A stretch of DNA of 53,290 nucleotides from Stomatobaculum sp. (GCA_017449925.1 JAFSYO010000133.1:1-53290); one strand, 5' to 3'. Shown: positions 34,339 to 44,811, numbered from the stretch's first letter. Program-made: numbers and translations. The notes: generated by a model not told the origin, from the sequence alone.

Positions 34339-35829
34339 ATGAACCAGATCTTATACAGCAGCACCAGAGGCAGAGTGAAGGGCCTGACGGCTTCCCAGGC
34401 GATCCTGAAGGGACTGGCGGATGACGGCGGCTTGTTTCTGCCGGACCAGATCCCCACGTTCGATTTTGACCTTGAGACCCTGGTGGGACAGAGCTATCAG
34501 GAGACGGCGTACCGGGTGATCAGGCTGTTCCTGACGGACTATACGGAGGAAGAACTCAGGTACTGCATCAACAGCGCCTATGATTCCAAATTTGACACGA
34601 CGGAGATCGCTCCTCTGGTACTGGCGGACGGGGCTTACTACCTGGAGCTGTTCCACGGCAAGACCATCGCTTTCAAGGACATGGCGCTTTCCATCCTGCC
34701 TTACTTCATGACCGAGGCGGCGAAGAAGAACGGCGTGACGAACACCATTGAGATCCTGACCGCCACCAGCGGCGACACCGGAAAGGCCGCCATGGCGGGC
34801 TTCGCGGATGTCCCCGGCACCGGCATCTTCGTATTCTATCCGAAGGGCGGCGTGAGCCGTTTCCAGGAACTGCAGATGGTCACCCAGAAGGGTGACAACA
34901 CCAACGTGGTGGCGATCCACGGCAACTTCGACGACGCCCAGAACAACGTGAAGAAGATCTTCGGCGACGCTGCCTTCAAGGAGCGCCTCGCCGCCGCGAA
35001 CATCCAGCTTTCCAGCGCGAACTCCATCAACGTGGGACGCCTGGTGCCCCAGATCGCCTACTATGTCTGGAGCTGGGTGAAGCTCCGCGAGAACGGAGAG
35101 ATCGCCAAGGGAGAGAAGATCAACCTCTGCGTTCCCACCGGAAACTTCGGCAACATCCTGGCGGCTTACTTCGCGAAGCTGATGGGCCTGCCGGTGAACA
35201 AGCTGATCTGCGCTTCCAACGACAACAAGGTGCTGTTCGATTTCTTCGAGACCGGCATCTACGACAAGAAGAGGGAATTCATCCTGACCACGTCGCCTTC
35301 CATGGACATCCTCATCTCCTCCAACCTGGAGCGCCTTATTTATATGAGCGCCGGCTGCGACGCCGCCGCGAACCGGGTCATGATGATCCAGCTTGCCAGG
35401 ACCGGAAAGTACACCGTGACTCAGGAGATGAAGGAGCGCATGGCGGATTTCGTAGGAAAATACGCCGACCAGCAGGAAGTGGCGGACCGCATCAGGGAAC
35501 TGTACGAGAAGACAGGCTACGTCCTGGATACCCACACGGGTGTGGCTTCCGCAGCTTACGAGAAATACCGCAAAGAGACCGGCGACACGACAAAGACCGT
35601 GATCGCGAGCACCGCCAGCCCCTTCAAGTTCTCCCGCGCTGTGATGACGGCCATCAAGGGAGAACTCGGAGAGATGGATGACTGGCAGGTGATCGACCTC
35701 CTTTCCGAGACCTCCGGCGTGCCGGTGCCCCCGGCCGTGGAGGAGATCCGGACCGCGGAGATCCGCCACAGGACCGAGTGCGATCCGGACAAGATGGAGG
35801 ATACCGTCGCGGCGCTTCTCAAACTTTAA
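34339..35829 (+). CDS. thrC: Threonine synthase
   Basis: Converts O-phosphohomoserine to threonine with pyridoxal phosphate. The start [23 protein letters not shown] matches the family N-terminus and has AAAGGAG upstream, so ATG 34339 is preferred over the in-frame ATG 34318. The PLP lysine is Lys113 in [13 protein letters not shown]. Other blocks are [27 protein letters not shown] and [21 protein letters not shown]. 496 residues is normal for the long clostridial form. It is followed closely by glnN. Confidence 0.96.
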   Translation: MNQILYSSTRGRVKGLTASQAILKGLADDGGLFLPDQIPTFDFDLETLVGQSYQETAYRVIRLFLTDYTEEELRYCINSAYDSKFDTTEIAPLVLADGAYYLELFHGKTIAFKDMALSILPYFMTEAAKKNGVTNTIEILTATSGDTGKAAMAGFADVPGTGIFVFYPKGGVSRFQELQMVTQKGDNTNVVAIHGNFDDAQNNVKKIFGDAAFKERLAAANIQLSSANSINVGRLVPQIAYYVWSWVKLRENGEIAKGEKINLCVPTGNFGNILAAYFAKLMGLPVNKLICASNDNKVLFDFFETGIYDKKREFILTTSPSMDILISSNLERLIYMSAGCDAAANRVMMIQLARTGKYTVTQEMKERMADFVGKYADQQEVADRIRELYEKTGYVLDTHTGVASAAYEKYRKETGDTTKTVIASTASPFKFSRAVMTAIKGELGEMDDWQVIDLLSETSGVPVPPAVEEIRTAEIRHRTECDPDKMEDTVAALLKL

Positions 35830-35918
35830 TAATCAAAAATCAGCAGCAGTACTGGCCTAAAAAACTAAACGGCATAAATAACCAGCATGCGTTAGAAACT
35901 CTGCAAAAGGGGGACCTC

Positions 35919-38039
35919 ATGACGACAGAAAACAAAAAGATCCCGGAATTCTTTGGATGCAACGTGTTCAATGACGCGGCTATGAAAGAGTACCTTCCGA
36001 AGGGAGTGTACCGGCAGCTCCGGGACGCCATCGATTCCGGAACAGAACTGAACCCGAAGATCGCGGACGAAATTGCCCAGGGCATGAAGGAATGGGCAGT
36101 CAGCCGCGGCGCCACCCACTTCACCCATTGGTTCCAGCCCCTGACCGGAGCCACGGCGGAGAAGCATGACGCCTTCATCACCGCTCCGGGCCAGGAAGGC
36201 AAGGTCCTGATGGAGTTCTCGGGCAAGGAACTGGTCAAGGGAGAATCGGACGCCTCCAGCTTCCCCTCCGGCGGCCTCCGCGCCACCTTTGAGGCCAGAG
36301 GCTACACTGCCTGGGACTGCACATCGCCCGCGTTTCTCCGGGAGGATGCACTGGGGGTGACCCTCTGCATTCCCACGGCCTTCTGTTCCTTCGGAGGCGA
36401 GGCCCTGGACAAGAAGACACCCCTTCTCCGCTCCATGCAGGCCCTGAACACCCAGGCCCTCCGGATCCTCCGGATTTTCGGAAACACCGCTTCCAAACGC
36501 GTGGTCCCCTACGTCGGCGCGGAACAGGAATATTTCCTCATCGACAGGGAATACTATAAAAAGAGAAAAGACCTGGTCTACTCCCGCAGGACGCTCTTCG
36601 GCGCGCCGCCGGCCAAGGGCCAGGAACTGGACGACCATTACTACGGCACTATCCGGGAGCGCATCGGCGCTTTCATGCACGACGTGGACAGGGAACTCTG
36701 GAAACTGGGCGTCCCGGCGAAGACCGAGCATAACGAAGTGGCCCCCGCCCAGCACGAGCTGGCGCCCATCTACGAGCAGGTGAACGTGGCGGTGGACCAC
36801 AACCAGATCACCATGGAGGTAATGAAGCGGGTCGCGGAACAGCACGGCCTGGCCTGCCTCTTCCACGAGAAGCCCTTCGCCGGCGTCAACGGCTCCGGCA
36901 AGCACAACAACTGGTCCATCTCCACGGACGATGGCATCCATCTCCTGAACCCCGGCGCGACACCCCATGAGAACACCCAGTTCCTCCTGGTGCTGGCCTG
37001 CATCATCAAGGCGGTAGACGACTATCCGGAGCTTCTCCGCATGTCCGCGGCCAATGTGGGCAACGACTGCAGACTGGGCGCCAACGAAGCGCCGCCCGCC
37101 ATCATCTCCATCTTCCTCGGAGAGCAGCTGGAGGATGTGATCGACCAGCTCTGCGAGACCGGTTCCGCCACCCACAGCAAACAGGGACAGACCCTGGCTA
37201 CCGGCGTCACCACGCTGCCGGATCTCGAGAAGGATGTCACCGACCGGAACCGCACCTCGCCCTTCGCCTTCACCGGCAACAAGTTCGAGTTCCGTATGGT
37301 GGGCTCCTCCGACACCATTTCCAGCGCGAACATCGTCCTGAACACCATCGTGGCCGAGACTTTCCGGGAGGCGGCGGACGAGATCGAAGCCGCCGAAGAC
37401 CAGGCGACTGCCGTCCACGACGTGATCAAACGCTTCTTCCAGGAGCACAGAAGAGTCCTGTTCAGCGGCAACGGCTACTCCGAGGCTTGGGTGGAGGAGG
37501 CCGCCAGAAGAGGGCTCCCGAATCTGAGATCCATGGTGGACGCGATCCCTTATATGGGATCGGAAAAGTCCGTGGAACTGTTCGAGCGCTTCGGCGTCTA
37601 CACCAGACCGGAGCTGGAATCCCGGGTGGAGATCTGCTTCGAGGCCTACGCAAAGGCCATCAACATCGAAGCCAACGCGATGATCAATATTTCCGGTAAA
37701 CATCTGATCCCGGCTTTGATCCGCTTCAATTCCTCCCTGGCGGAGTCCCTGAAGAACGTTCGGGAAGCGTGTCCCGAGGCCGATGTCTCCGTCCAGCGGG
37801 ATCTCCTGATGGAGTGCAGCAGCCTTCTCACGGAGGCCCGGAACGCAAGAAATACACTGATCGAGGTGCGGAGCGAGTGCGCGGCGGTCGCCGACGTGGC
37901 GGACCGCGCCCGGGCTTACCACGACAAGGTGGTGCCCGCGATGAAGGCCCTCCGGGATCCCATCGACCTGCTGGAGAAGATCGTCGACAAGGATTACTGG
38001 CCGATGCCCAGCTACGGCGACATGATCTTTGAAGTGTAA
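35919..38039 (+). CDS. glnN: Glutamine synthetase type III
   Basis: Makes glutamine from glutamate, ammonia and ATP. At 706 residues it is the large GSIII form of Bacteroidetes and Clostridia, not the ~450-residue GSI. Recognisable blocks are [65 protein letters not shown] and [13 protein letters not shown]. The start is ATG 35919 after AAAAGGGGG; the frame extends upstream into the thrC end without homology. The 89-bp gap after thrC shows no riboswitch that I recognise. Confidence 0.97.
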   Translation: MTTENKKIPEFFGCNVFNDAAMKEYLPKGVYRQLRDAIDSGTELNPKIADEIAQGMKEWAVSRGATHFTHWFQPLTGATAEKHDAFITAPGQEGKVLMEFSGKELVKGESDASSFPSGGLRATFEARGYTAWDCTSPAFLREDALGVTLCIPTAFCSFGGEALDKKTPLLRSMQALNTQALRILRIFGNTASKRVVPYVGAEQEYFLIDREYYKKRKDLVYSRRTLFGAPPAKGQELDDHYYGTIRERIGAFMHDVDRELWKLGVPAKTEHNEVAPAQHELAPIYEQVNVAVDHNQITMEVMKRVAEQHGLACLFHEKPFAGVNGSGKHNNWSISTDDGIHLLNPGATPHENTQFLLVLACIIKAVDDYPELLRMSAANVGNDCRLGANEAPPAIISIFLGEQLEDVIDQLCETGSATHSKQGQTLATGVTTLPDLEKDVTDRNRTSPFAFTGNKFEFRMVGSSDTISSANIVLNTIVAETFREAADEIEAAEDQATAVHDVIKRFFQEHRRVLFSGNGYSEAWVEEAARRGLPNLRSMVDAIPYMGSEKSVELFERFGVYTRPELESRVEICFEAYAKAINIEANAMINISGKHLIPALIRFNSSLAESLKNVREACPEADVSVQRDLLMECSSLLTEARNARNTLIEVRSECAAVADVADRARAYHDKVVPAMKALRDPIDLLEKIVDKDYWPMPSYGDMIFEV

Positions 38040-38080
38040 CGAACAGAATACAGAGATGTGACGAACGGAATCATCTTTTC

Positions 38081-38123
38081 AGACCCTGCTTTTGACCTTT
38101 GTGATTGAAAGCAGGGTCTTTTC
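38081..38123 (+). terminator. glnN terminator
   Basis: AGACCCTGCTTT (38081-38092) pairs with AAAGCAGGGTCT (38108-38119) and is followed by TTTTC. It separates thrC-glnN from the two-component/gltS cluster. Confidence 0.85.
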
Positions 38124-38156
38124 AAAAGGAGACTGGGAGATTCCCGGGCGGCATTT

Positions 38157-39803
38157 ATGGAAAGAAAGAACGGCGGCAGGCCGGCGGAAACGCCGGAACA
38201 GCGGCTCTATAAGATAATGATGATCATGGTGGCGATCGTCCTTCTCTGCGGACTCGGCATCACTCTTGCTATGGACATCCGCCGCGACCGCCAGGAACTG
38301 GACAGGAAAATCAGCGAATCGGCAGCCTATATCGCCGGCCAGGACAGAGTGAAGAAGATGCTCGAGACCGGCTACCCCGACGCCGACACCATCGCCTTTC
38401 TGGACGGCTTCGTGGACAGCTACGGCCAGATCGACGCGATGCTGATCGCGAATCAGAACGGACTGCGCTTTTACCAGACCAGCCGCCTGACCGTGGGCGA
38501 TGTCTACACCAACGGCGACGAAAAAGCCATCCTGGAGGGGAGTGGACCTTACACCACCAGGGTGTACGGCACTCTCGGAGCGATGTACTGCGCCTTCCAC
38601 GGCATCCGGAACGGCGCCGGGAACATCATCGGCTTTGTGATGGTCTCGGTCCCTGCCTCCAGGATCAGCCGGTCCACCAGGAACATCGTCCTTATTTACG
38701 CCCTGCTCTTCCTGGCTATGCTCCTTGCCAGCGCCCTGGCCGCCCGGGCCTTTCTCCGGTACCAGAGGAACGCCCTTCTGGGCTATCGCCCTGGAGAACT
38801 GCTGAACCTCTACATTCGCCAGGACGAAGTGATCAACTCTATTTCAGAAGGACTGGTGTCCGCGGACAAAAACGGCAGGATCCTGTTCTCCAATGCCGCG
38901 GCCATGAAACTGATAGCGAATGACGATACGGCACTTACCGGGAAACAGCTTCCGGAGGTGCTGCCCCAGACTGCTTTCCGGGAGGTGATCGCCGAACAGG
39001 ACAGCCGGCTGAACCGCACCGAGCAGATCGGCGGCCGCACCGTGCTGGTCTCCGAAGTGCCCATCCGCTACGGCGGGAAGCAGTACCCGGAGGGCGTGCT
39101 GGTGATCCTGCAGGACCGTACCGAGGTGCTGAAAATGTCGGACGAACTGACCGGCGCCCGGAACATGATGGACACCCTGCGGGCCTTTAACCACGAATTC
39201 CTGAACAAGCTCCACATCATCCTCGGGTATCTGCAGACCGGAGAGATCGAAGAGGCCAAGCGTTTCATCACCAACTCCAGCCTGGTATCCAGCCAGTCGG
39301 TCCGGGATACAGCCAATGCCATCCGGGTCCCGGAGGTCTGCGCCCTGGTCATCGGAAAGATGATGCACGCGGCCGAGCTGGGGATCCTTTTAAAACTGGA
39401 ACCCGGCAGCAGCATGCTGGAACAGGATCTGCTGGTGCCTAAAGAGGTCTTTGTGACCATCATCGGAAATCTTCTGGAGAACGCCGTGGAGGAACTGAAC
39501 GCCGCCCGGACCGAGGCCCAGGAGATCCGGCTGGGGATCCGGTGCGCGCCGGACGCGAACATCATTACCTGCGAAGATACGGGCAGAGGCATCCCGGAAG
39601 AGATCCTGCCCCGGATCTTTGAAAAAGGAGTCACCTCCAAGGGCGAGAACCACGGCACCGGCCTGTACCTGGTGAAGTGGCTCGCGGACGAAAACGGCGG
39701 AGAGATCGACATTGAGACGGAAGAAGGAGAAGGCACCTGTTTCACGGTGACGTTTTACGGAAGAAAGGCTGGAGAAAATGTGCTATCAGGTGATAATCGT
39801 TGA
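38157..39803 (+). CDS. CitA/DcuS-family sensor histidine kinase
   Basis: 548 residues. Two helices (about 20-40 and 178-202) bracket an extracytoplasmic sensor domain of about 135 residues of the type that binds carboxylates in CitA/DcuS. A cytoplasmic PAS domain (about 215-325) follows. The H-box FNHEFLNKLHIILGYLQ with His346 is diagnostic of the family, and the ATPase domain has NLLENAVEELN, CEDTGRGIPEEILPRIFEKG and GTGLYLVKWL. The N-terminus is Lys/Arg-rich with a weak ribosome-binding site. The gene is coupled to its regulator by a 26-bp overlap and precedes gltS, so glutamate or a related acid is a plausible ligand (inferred from context). Confidence 0.93.
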   Translation: MERKNGGRPAETPEQRLYKIMMIMVAIVLLCGLGITLAMDIRRDRQELDRKISESAAYIAGQDRVKKMLETGYPDADTIAFLDGFVDSYGQIDAMLIANQNGLRFYQTSRLTVGDVYTNGDEKAILEGSGPYTTRVYGTLGAMYCAFHGIRNGAGNIIGFVMVSVPASRISRSTRNIVLIYALLFLAMLLASALAARAFLRYQRNALLGYRPGELLNLYIRQDEVINSISEGLVSADKNGRILFSNAAAMKLIANDDTALTGKQLPEVLPQTAFREVIAEQDSRLNRTEQIGGRTVLVSEVPIRYGGKQYPEGVLVILQDRTEVLKMSDELTGARNMMDTLRAFNHEFLNKLHIILGYLQTGEIEEAKRFITNSSLVSSQSVRDTANAIRVPEVCALVIGKMMHAAELGILLKLEPGSSMLEQDLLVPKEVFVTIIGNLLENAVEELNAARTEAQEIRLGIRCAPDANIITCEDTGRGIPEEILPRIFEKGVTSKGENHGTGLYLVKWLADENGGEIDIETEEGEGTCFTVTFYGRKAGENVLSGDNR

Positions 39804-40470
39804 AGATGACCCGATGGTTGCTTCCATCAATAAAAAATACACAGAGTCCGTCCCGGGCTTCCGGGTGACGGGCATATTCAAAAACGGAGAAGAAGGACTG
39901 AAATATCTGCGCAAAAACAAGGTGGACCTTGTGATCCTCGACTACTACATGCCCGAAATGAACGGGGATGTTTTCATGGACCGCATCCGGGAGGAAGGGA
40001 TCCAGGTATCCGTCATCATGGTGACATCAGCAAACAGCGCCGAGACTGTGCGCTCCCTTCTTCTGAAAGGCGTCCGGGACTACCTGATCAAACCCTTTGA
40101 AATGGAGCGTTTCCAGGCAGCCCTGGAACGCTTCCGAAGCAACAGGGAACTTCTTTCCGGGGCGGAGAGCGGCATCGGGCAGAGCGAACTGGACCGGCTG
40201 TTCGCGGGCAATGCCGGCAGCCTTTCACCGGACAGCCCTTCCGCGGAGCTGCCGAAGGGCCTGAACGACAAGACCCTGGAGATGGTCCGGGGGAAGATGA
40301 AGGAGAACGCGGGAAAAAAGCTGACCAGTGAGGAGATCGCCGCCATGGTGGGCCTCTCCAGGATCACGGTGCGGCGCTACCTCGGCTATCTTGAGGATCG
40401 TGGAGAACTGGCCAGCGAGATCGATTACCGCACTGGCGGGCGGCCCGGCGTGCTGTACCGGTACCTGTGA
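39778..40470 (+). CDS. CitB/DcuR-family response regulator
   Basis: 230 residues: a receiver domain with phospho-acceptor Asp55 (LVILDYYMPEMNG) and LIKPFEMERF, then a C-terminal helix-turn-helix (LTSEEIAAMVGLSRITVRRYLGYLEDRGEL) and YRTGGRPGVLYRYL, typical of CitB/DcuR/MalR regulators. It overlaps the kinase and sits 175 bp upstream of gltS, which it probably activates. Confidence 0.94.
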   Translation: MCYQVIIVEDDPMVASINKKYTESVPGFRVTGIFKNGEEGLKYLRKNKVDLVILDYYMPEMNGDVFMDRIREEGIQVSVIMVTSANSAETVRSLLLKGVRDYLIKPFEMERFQAALERFRSNRELLSGAESGIGQSELDRLFAGNAGSLSPDSPSAELPKGLNDKTLEMVRGKMKENAGKKLTSEEIAAMVGLSRITVRRYLGYLEDRGELASEIDYRTGGRPGVLYRYL

Positions 40471-40544
40471 CCGGAATTCTGTACTGCGGCATCTGCCGGA
40501 AAAGTTTCAAAACTTACAAAACCCCTTCCTTATTTACGAAAAAT

Positions 40545-40572
40545 TGTCATGTTTCCCAAGGCGGTTTATCAT
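40545..40572 (+). promoter_or_regulatory. gltS promoter
   Basis: TTGTCA (40545-40550) and TATCAT (40567-40572) at 16-bp spacing lie about 73 bp before the gltS ATG. The AT-rich stretch just upstream (about 40505-40545, ACAAAACC and ATTTACGAAAAA) is a likely regulator-binding region. Confidence 0.6.
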
Positions 40573-40645
40573 CGGCTTATCAGAGAAACAGCTGAATGAA
40601 GAACTGAGACCAGAAGGCATCGGCTGAAAAAGAAGGGGGAAAAAC

Positions 40646-41869
40646 ATGGATATTCCAACAATCAAGATTGAGATGTTTGAAATGATGGCGATCGTGGTTC
40701 TCGTCATTTATTTCGGCCAGTGGATCCGCGAGAAGGCTCCGGTCCTCAAGAAGTACTGCATTCCCAGCGCAGTGGTGGGCGGCACCATCTTCTCCATCAT
40801 CACCTGCGCCCTGTATATGGGGCACATCGTCCAGTTCGAGTGGGAAAACCAGTCGATCATGAACAACTTCTTCTACAACATTTTCTTCGCGGCTTCCGGC
40901 ATGGAAGCATCCCTGGGCCTTTTGAAAAAGGGCGGAAGACTGGTTGTGATCTTCTCCGTCCTGGCTGCAGCCCTGGCAGTCATCCAGAACACCGTTGCTC
41001 TGGGCATCGGCACAGCAATGGGCATGAACCCGCTGACCGCGCTGATGGCAGGCTCTACCCCGCTGACCGGCGGACACGGAAACGCTTCCTCCTTCGGACC
41101 GATCGCGGCTGAGATGGGCGGTGTCGGCGCTGTCGAAGTTGCCGTCGCGGCCGCGACCTTCGGTCTGATCTCCGGCTGCCTAATCGGCGGACCCATCGGC
41201 CGCTCCATCATCAAGAAATACAACCTGGACAAGGGCTATGTAGAGGAGAAGGAAGAGACCATCGTCCAGAAGGCGGTCCACATCTTCAGCAGCAAGGAAT
41301 GCGAGAATGCGTGGTTCTATCTGATCGTGGCCTGCGGCCTCGGCCAGTTCCTGCTCTACATCAGAAAGCTGATCCTTCCGAACCTGAACATGCCTATCCA
41401 CGTCATGTGCATGCTGGCCGGCATCCTGATCCGCCTGTACATGGACAAGACCGGCAAGGGGAACGAGGAATTCTACGAGACGACCTCCAACGTGGGCGAG
41501 ATCAGTCTGGCGCTGTTCGTTTCGCTCTCCATCATCACCATGAAGCTGTGGCAGCTCATTGACCTGGCGCTTCCGCTGCTCACCATCCTGTTCATCCAGC
41601 TGATCGTGATCTACCTGTTCGTCCGCTTCATCACCTTCCCGGCTTGCGGAAAGAACTACGACGCCGCGGTTATCGCGGTGGGCCACACCGGTTTCGGCCT
41701 GGGTGCCGTCCCGGTCTCCATGGCTACCATGACGGCTGTCTGCGAAGAGTACTACTACTCCAAGCTCGCGTTCTTCGTGGTGCCTCTGATCGGAGGATTC
41801 ATAAGCAACATCACGAACGCCATAGCCATAACGACGTTCCTGAATATCGCCCAGGGCATGCTCCATTAA
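40646..41869 (+). CDS. gltS: Sodium/glutamate symporter (GltS family)
   Basis: A 407-residue membrane carrier with about ten to twelve helices in two inverted halves. The diagnostic loops are GSTPLTGGHGNASSFGP in the first half and VGHTGFGLGAVP in the second. These re-entrant loops form the Na+ and glutamate site in GltS. The start follows AAGGGGG. The position directly after a CitA/DcuS-type two-component pair suggests induction by external glutamate or a related dicarboxylate. Confidence 0.93.
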   Translation: MDIPTIKIEMFEMMAIVVLVIYFGQWIREKAPVLKKYCIPSAVVGGTIFSIITCALYMGHIVQFEWENQSIMNNFFYNIFFAASGMEASLGLLKKGGRLVVIFSVLAAALAVIQNTVALGIGTAMGMNPLTALMAGSTPLTGGHGNASSFGPIAAEMGGVGAVEVAVAAATFGLISGCLIGGPIGRSIIKKYNLDKGYVEEKEETIVQKAVHIFSSKECENAWFYLIVACGLGQFLLYIRKLILPNLNMPIHVMCMLAGILIRLYMDKTGKGNEEFYETTSNVGEISLALFVSLSIITMKLWQLIDLALPLLTILFIQLIVIYLFVRFITFPACGKNYDAAVIAVGHTGFGLGAVPVSMATMTAVCEEYYYSKLAFFVVPLIGGFISNITNAIAITTFLNIAQGMLH

Positions 41870-41879
41870 GAGCAGCCCA

Positions 41880-42000
41880 GGAACACATCAGCAGCTTGTT
41901 CCCCGGGTGCCTGTCCGCAGGCCCTGGGGACTTTTGCGGCCCCGGAACTAAGTGTCCGGGGACTTTCCCGACCCCGGGCCTTCCAGGCGCCGGGGCTTCA
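41880..42000 (+). terminator. Cluster of GC-rich hairpins after gltS
   Basis: Four consecutive stems can be drawn: GGAACA/TGTTCC, GCCTG/CAGGC, CCCCGGA/TCCGGGG (41941-41962, followed by ACTTTC) and CCCCGG..GCC/GGC..CCGGGG. The third is the best terminator candidate but has a poor T-tract. A TGGTAAAAT extended -10 (42017-42025) follows for the next gene. No gene is seen in 41870-42060. Confidence 0.4.
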
Positions 42001-42060
42001 CCATGCCTGTATTTTATGGTAAAATGGCCATAACTGTGATCAGTTGGAGGAACAGAGACT

Positions 42061-43095
42061 ATGAGAGGGAGAATACGGCGCCGAACCTGCTGTTTTTTTC
42101 CTGTGATCCTGACGGTCCTTCTTGTGCTGCTCTGCGGCGGATGTTCCGGCTCCGCAGGGAATGAAAAGAATGCGGCGGACCACGGCCCGGAACAGAAAGA
42201 AGATTTTATGATCCTCACCATCGGGACAGCGGACAGCGGAGGCAGCATGTACGCCGCCAGCTCCGCCATCGCCGGGGCAGTGACCCAGCGGGACGACAGC
42301 ATCCGGTTCAACATCATCGCCTCCACCGGCTCCTTTCATAACGTCGAGGGACTGATGCGGGGCGAGATGGACCTGGCCCTGGTGAGCGGCGATGCAGCCG
42401 CGGAAGCGGCAGAGGGCCGCGGACACTTTGAAGGAAGACCCGCAGAAAAACTGCGGGCTGTCTGCGCCGTGTATCCCAGCATTTCTGCCTGGATGACTTT
42501 AAGCGCCAGTCCCTTTAAGTACGTTGCCGACCTGAAGGGAGGAAAGGCCGCCATCGGGCCGGAGGATTCCTCCACCGAGCTGGCGGCGAAAAACGCGCTG
42601 AAGGCGCTGGGCCTGGACCCGGACGCCCCGGGATTCATCAACGCGGGCCTTGGTTCCGGAGCTGATATGGTGGCTTCCTGCAGCGTGGATGCGGTGCACG
42701 CATTCGCGGGATCCCCGGTGCCGGGCCTCACCAGTCTCGCGAAGAATTTTTCATGCCGTCTTTTAAAGTACCGGGATGAGGAACTGGAGAAGATCCTGTC
42801 AGAAGAGCCGGCTTATTATGCGGAAATGATCCCGGCGGGCACCTATTCCGGACAGAAGGAGGACGTAAAGACCTTCGGCGTGAAATGCCTGCTGTGCGTC
42901 AGCGCGGACATGCCGGAGGAACAGGTGTACCATCTGAGCGGACTTCTCTGCGACGCGCTCCCGGAGCTTTCGGAGCAGGGAGGCATGCTTTCCCGGATGG
43001 AGGACCCTGCGTTCCTGCTGGACGGACTGCCGGTGGAGCTTCACCCCGGCGCAAAAAGATGTTTTGAAGAAAGGTTTTCTGCGGAATCAAAATAA
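42061..43095 (+). CDS. TAXI-family solute-binding lipoprotein (orphan)
   Basis: 344 residues. The N-terminus has a basic stretch, a hydrophobic core and LLCGGC, an imperfect lipobox. The mature part begins with LTIGTADSGGSMYAASSAIAGAV and FNIIASTGSFHNVEGLMRGEMDLALVSGD, the TAXI TRAP signature. Such proteins bind organic acids for a TRAP membrane pair, but no TRAP permease is near. The nearest transporter is gltS and the nearest sensor is the CitA/DcuS-type kinase, so a sensing or accessory role is possible. GGAGGAA precedes ATG 42061. Confidence 0.85.
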   Translation: MRGRIRRRTCCFFPVILTVLLVLLCGGCSGSAGNEKNAADHGPEQKEDFMILTIGTADSGGSMYAASSAIAGAVTQRDDSIRFNIIASTGSFHNVEGLMRGEMDLALVSGDAAAEAAEGRGHFEGRPAEKLRAVCAVYPSISAWMTLSASPFKYVADLKGGKAAIGPEDSSTELAAKNALKALGLDPDAPGFINAGLGSGADMVASCSVDAVHAFAGSPVPGLTSLAKNFSCRLLKYRDEELEKILSEEPAYYAEMIPAGTYSGQKEDVKTFGVKCLLCVSADMPEEQVYHLSGLLCDALPELSEQGGMLSRMEDPAFLLDGLPVELHPGAKRCFEERFSAESK

Positions 43096-43131
43096 GGTTT
43101 CCGCGGAATAATAATAAGGAGGAGCACATCC

Positions 43132-43602
43132 ATGAAATGTCCTTTCTGCAACGCGGCCGATACCAGAGTCATCGATTCCAGACCTGCCGACGACAACGCG
43201 TCCATCCGCAGGCGCAGACAGTGCGAGACATGCGGCAAGCGCTTCACGACCTATGAGAAGCTGGAGACGATGCCGCTGATGATCGTTAAAAAGGATAATT
43301 CCAGGGAGCCCTATGACCGGTCCAAGATCGAAGCCGGCATCATCCGCTCCTGCCACAAGCGTCCCGTCTCCTCCGAGCAGATCAGCAGTCTGGTGGACCA
43401 GATCGAGAACACCCTGTTCGGCAAGGAAGAACGGGAGATCTCGTCCTCTGTGATCGGCGAGATGGTCATGGAGAAGCTGAAGGATCTGGATGCGGTGGCC
43501 TATGTGCGCTTCGCCTCCGTGTACAGGGAATTCAAGGACGTGGACACCTTCATGCAGGAGCTGACGAAGCTCCTCGAGCATCAGGAGAGGAGCAAAAGAT
43601 AA
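43132..43602 (+). CDS. nrdR: Transcriptional repressor NrdR
   Basis: 156 residues: an N-terminal zinc ribbon with Cys3, Cys6, Cys31 and Cys34, the RRRR basic run used for DNA binding, then an ATP-cone domain (MPLMIVKKDNSREPYDRSK) that reads ATP/dATP. It represses ribonucleotide reductase operons when dATP is high. No nrd genes are in the window, so its targets are elsewhere. ATAAGGAGGA precedes ATG 43132, and the next gene is 4 bp away. Confidence 0.97.
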   Translation: MKCPFCNAADTRVIDSRPADDNASIRRRRQCETCGKRFTTYEKLETMPLMIVKKDNSREPYDRSKIEAGIIRSCHKRPVSSEQISSLVDQIENTLFGKEEREISSSVIGEMVMEKLKDLDAVAYVRFASVYREFKDVDTFMQELTKLLEHQERSKR

Positions 43603-43606
43603 TATT

Positions 43607-44107
43607 ATGAATGCATTTTTTCCTGAGGAAGAGTATGCCAGTACCTACGAGATCCCCTTTGAGAAGCTCTACGAAAAAGGGATCCGCGGCATTATCTTCG
43701 ACATCGACAACACTCTGGTGCCTCCGGACGCCCCGGCGGACACCCGCAGCCGGGAATTGTTCCGGCGGCTCCGCGCCATCGGGCTGAAGACCTGCCTGGT
43801 GTCGAACAACAAGCCCCCGCGCATCCGCCCCTTCGCGGAAGCGCTGCGTACCCCCTTTGTGGCTAAGGCATGGAAGCCGAGGAGATTCGGCTACCGGAAA
43901 GCCATGCAGATCATGGGGACAAAGCCGGAGGAGACCATCTCCATCGGCGACCAGATCTACACGGACATCTGGGGCGCAAGGCGCATCGGCATCCACGGCA
44001 TCCTGGTGGCTCCCATAGATCCGAAGGAGGAACCCCAGATCCTGCTGAAGCGCCTCCTGGAAAAACCCATACTCAAGGCCTGGCGGAAAAGAAAACCACT
44101 TGCCTGA
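43607..44107 (+). CDS. YqeG-family HAD-type phosphatase
   Basis: 166 residues with the HAD motif IIFDIDNTLVPPDAP (DxDxT), the motif II/III region VSNNKPPRIRPFAEAL with Lys in VAKAWKPRRFGY, and the acidic motif ISIGDQIYTDIWGARRIGI. This is the HAD IIIA-type group represented by Bacillus YqeG. Substrate unknown. It is probably co-transcribed with nrdR. Confidence 0.93.
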   Translation: MNAFFPEEEYASTYEIPFEKLYEKGIRGIIFDIDNTLVPPDAPADTRSRELFRRLRAIGLKTCLVSNNKPPRIRPFAEALRTPFVAKAWKPRRFGYRKAMQIMGTKPEETISIGDQIYTDIWGARRIGIHGILVAPIDPKEEPQILLKRLLEKPILKAWRKRKPLA

Positions 44108-44128
44108 ACATGGGTTTTACTGTACAAT
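44100..44128 (+). promoter_or_regulatory. efp promoter
   Basis: TTGCCT (44100-44105) and TACAAT (44123-44128) are separated by 17 bp. The -35 box overlaps the last codons of the preceding gene, and the start point is about 80 bp before efp. Confidence 0.65.
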
Positions 44129-44213
44129 GTTTTTGTTCAAAATGAAGATTTAATCCGGCATCGGTCACTGAAGGGTCTGTGCCTGATCAAGCAAACGAAG
44201 GAGGATATATTTT

Positions 44214-44777
44214 ATGATTTCTGCAGGCGATTTCAGAAACGGCATCACTCTTGAGATTGAGGGCGCAGTATATCAGATCATCGAATTCCAGCACGTGAAA
44301 CCGGGCAAGGGCGCGGCTTTCGTCCGCACCAAGATCAAGAACGTCATGACCGGCGCCGTGACAGAGCGTACCTTCCGTCCGACTGAGAAGTTCCCGACCG
44401 CAAGGATCGACCGCGTCGAGATGCAGTACCTGTATGCTGACGGCGACATGTTCAACTTCATGAACACTGAGACCTACGACCAGATCTCCCTGAACAAGGA
44501 CATCATCGGCGACGCCCTGAAGTTCGTCAAGGAGAACGAAAGCGTTAAGGTCGTTTCTTACAACGGAAACGTCTTCTCCGTCGAGCCGCCGCTGTTCGTC
44601 GAACTTGAGATCACCGATACCGAGCCCGGCTTCGCTGGCAATACCGCCACCGGCGCCACCAAGCCCGCCACTGTCGAGACCGGCGCGCAGGTAGCAGTTC
44701 CGCTGTTCGTCACCATCGGAGACAAGATCAAGATCGACACCCGCACCGGAGAGTATCTGGGCAGAGCCAACGGATAA
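44214..44777 (+). CDS. efp: Elongation factor P
   Basis: Relieves ribosome stalling at consecutive prolines. 187 residues in three beta-barrel domains. The tip loop [10 protein letters not shown] carries Lys32, the residue modified in many EF-Ps. The C-terminus has [16 protein letters not shown] precedes ATG 44214. Several Pro-rich linkers in the window (SPFH tail, RnfE tail) are the kind of sequence EF-P helps with. Confidence 0.97.
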   Translation: MISAGDFRNGITLEIEGAVYQIIEFQHVKPGKGAAFVRTKIKNVMTGAVTERTFRPTEKFPTARIDRVEMQYLYADGDMFNFMNTETYDQISLNKDIIGDALKFVKENESVKVVSYNGNVFSVEPPLFVELEITDTEPGFAGNTATGATKPATVETGAQVAVPLFVTIGDKIKIDTRTGEYLGRANG

Positions 44778-44811
44778 TCCAGCAGTATAGAACACAAAGA
44801 AGTGTAAACCT

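Noticed and set aside
35892..37922. 676-residue minus-strand open frame opposite glnN
   Set aside because: Glutamine synthetase III is unmistakable on the plus strand, so this is codon-bias shadow.
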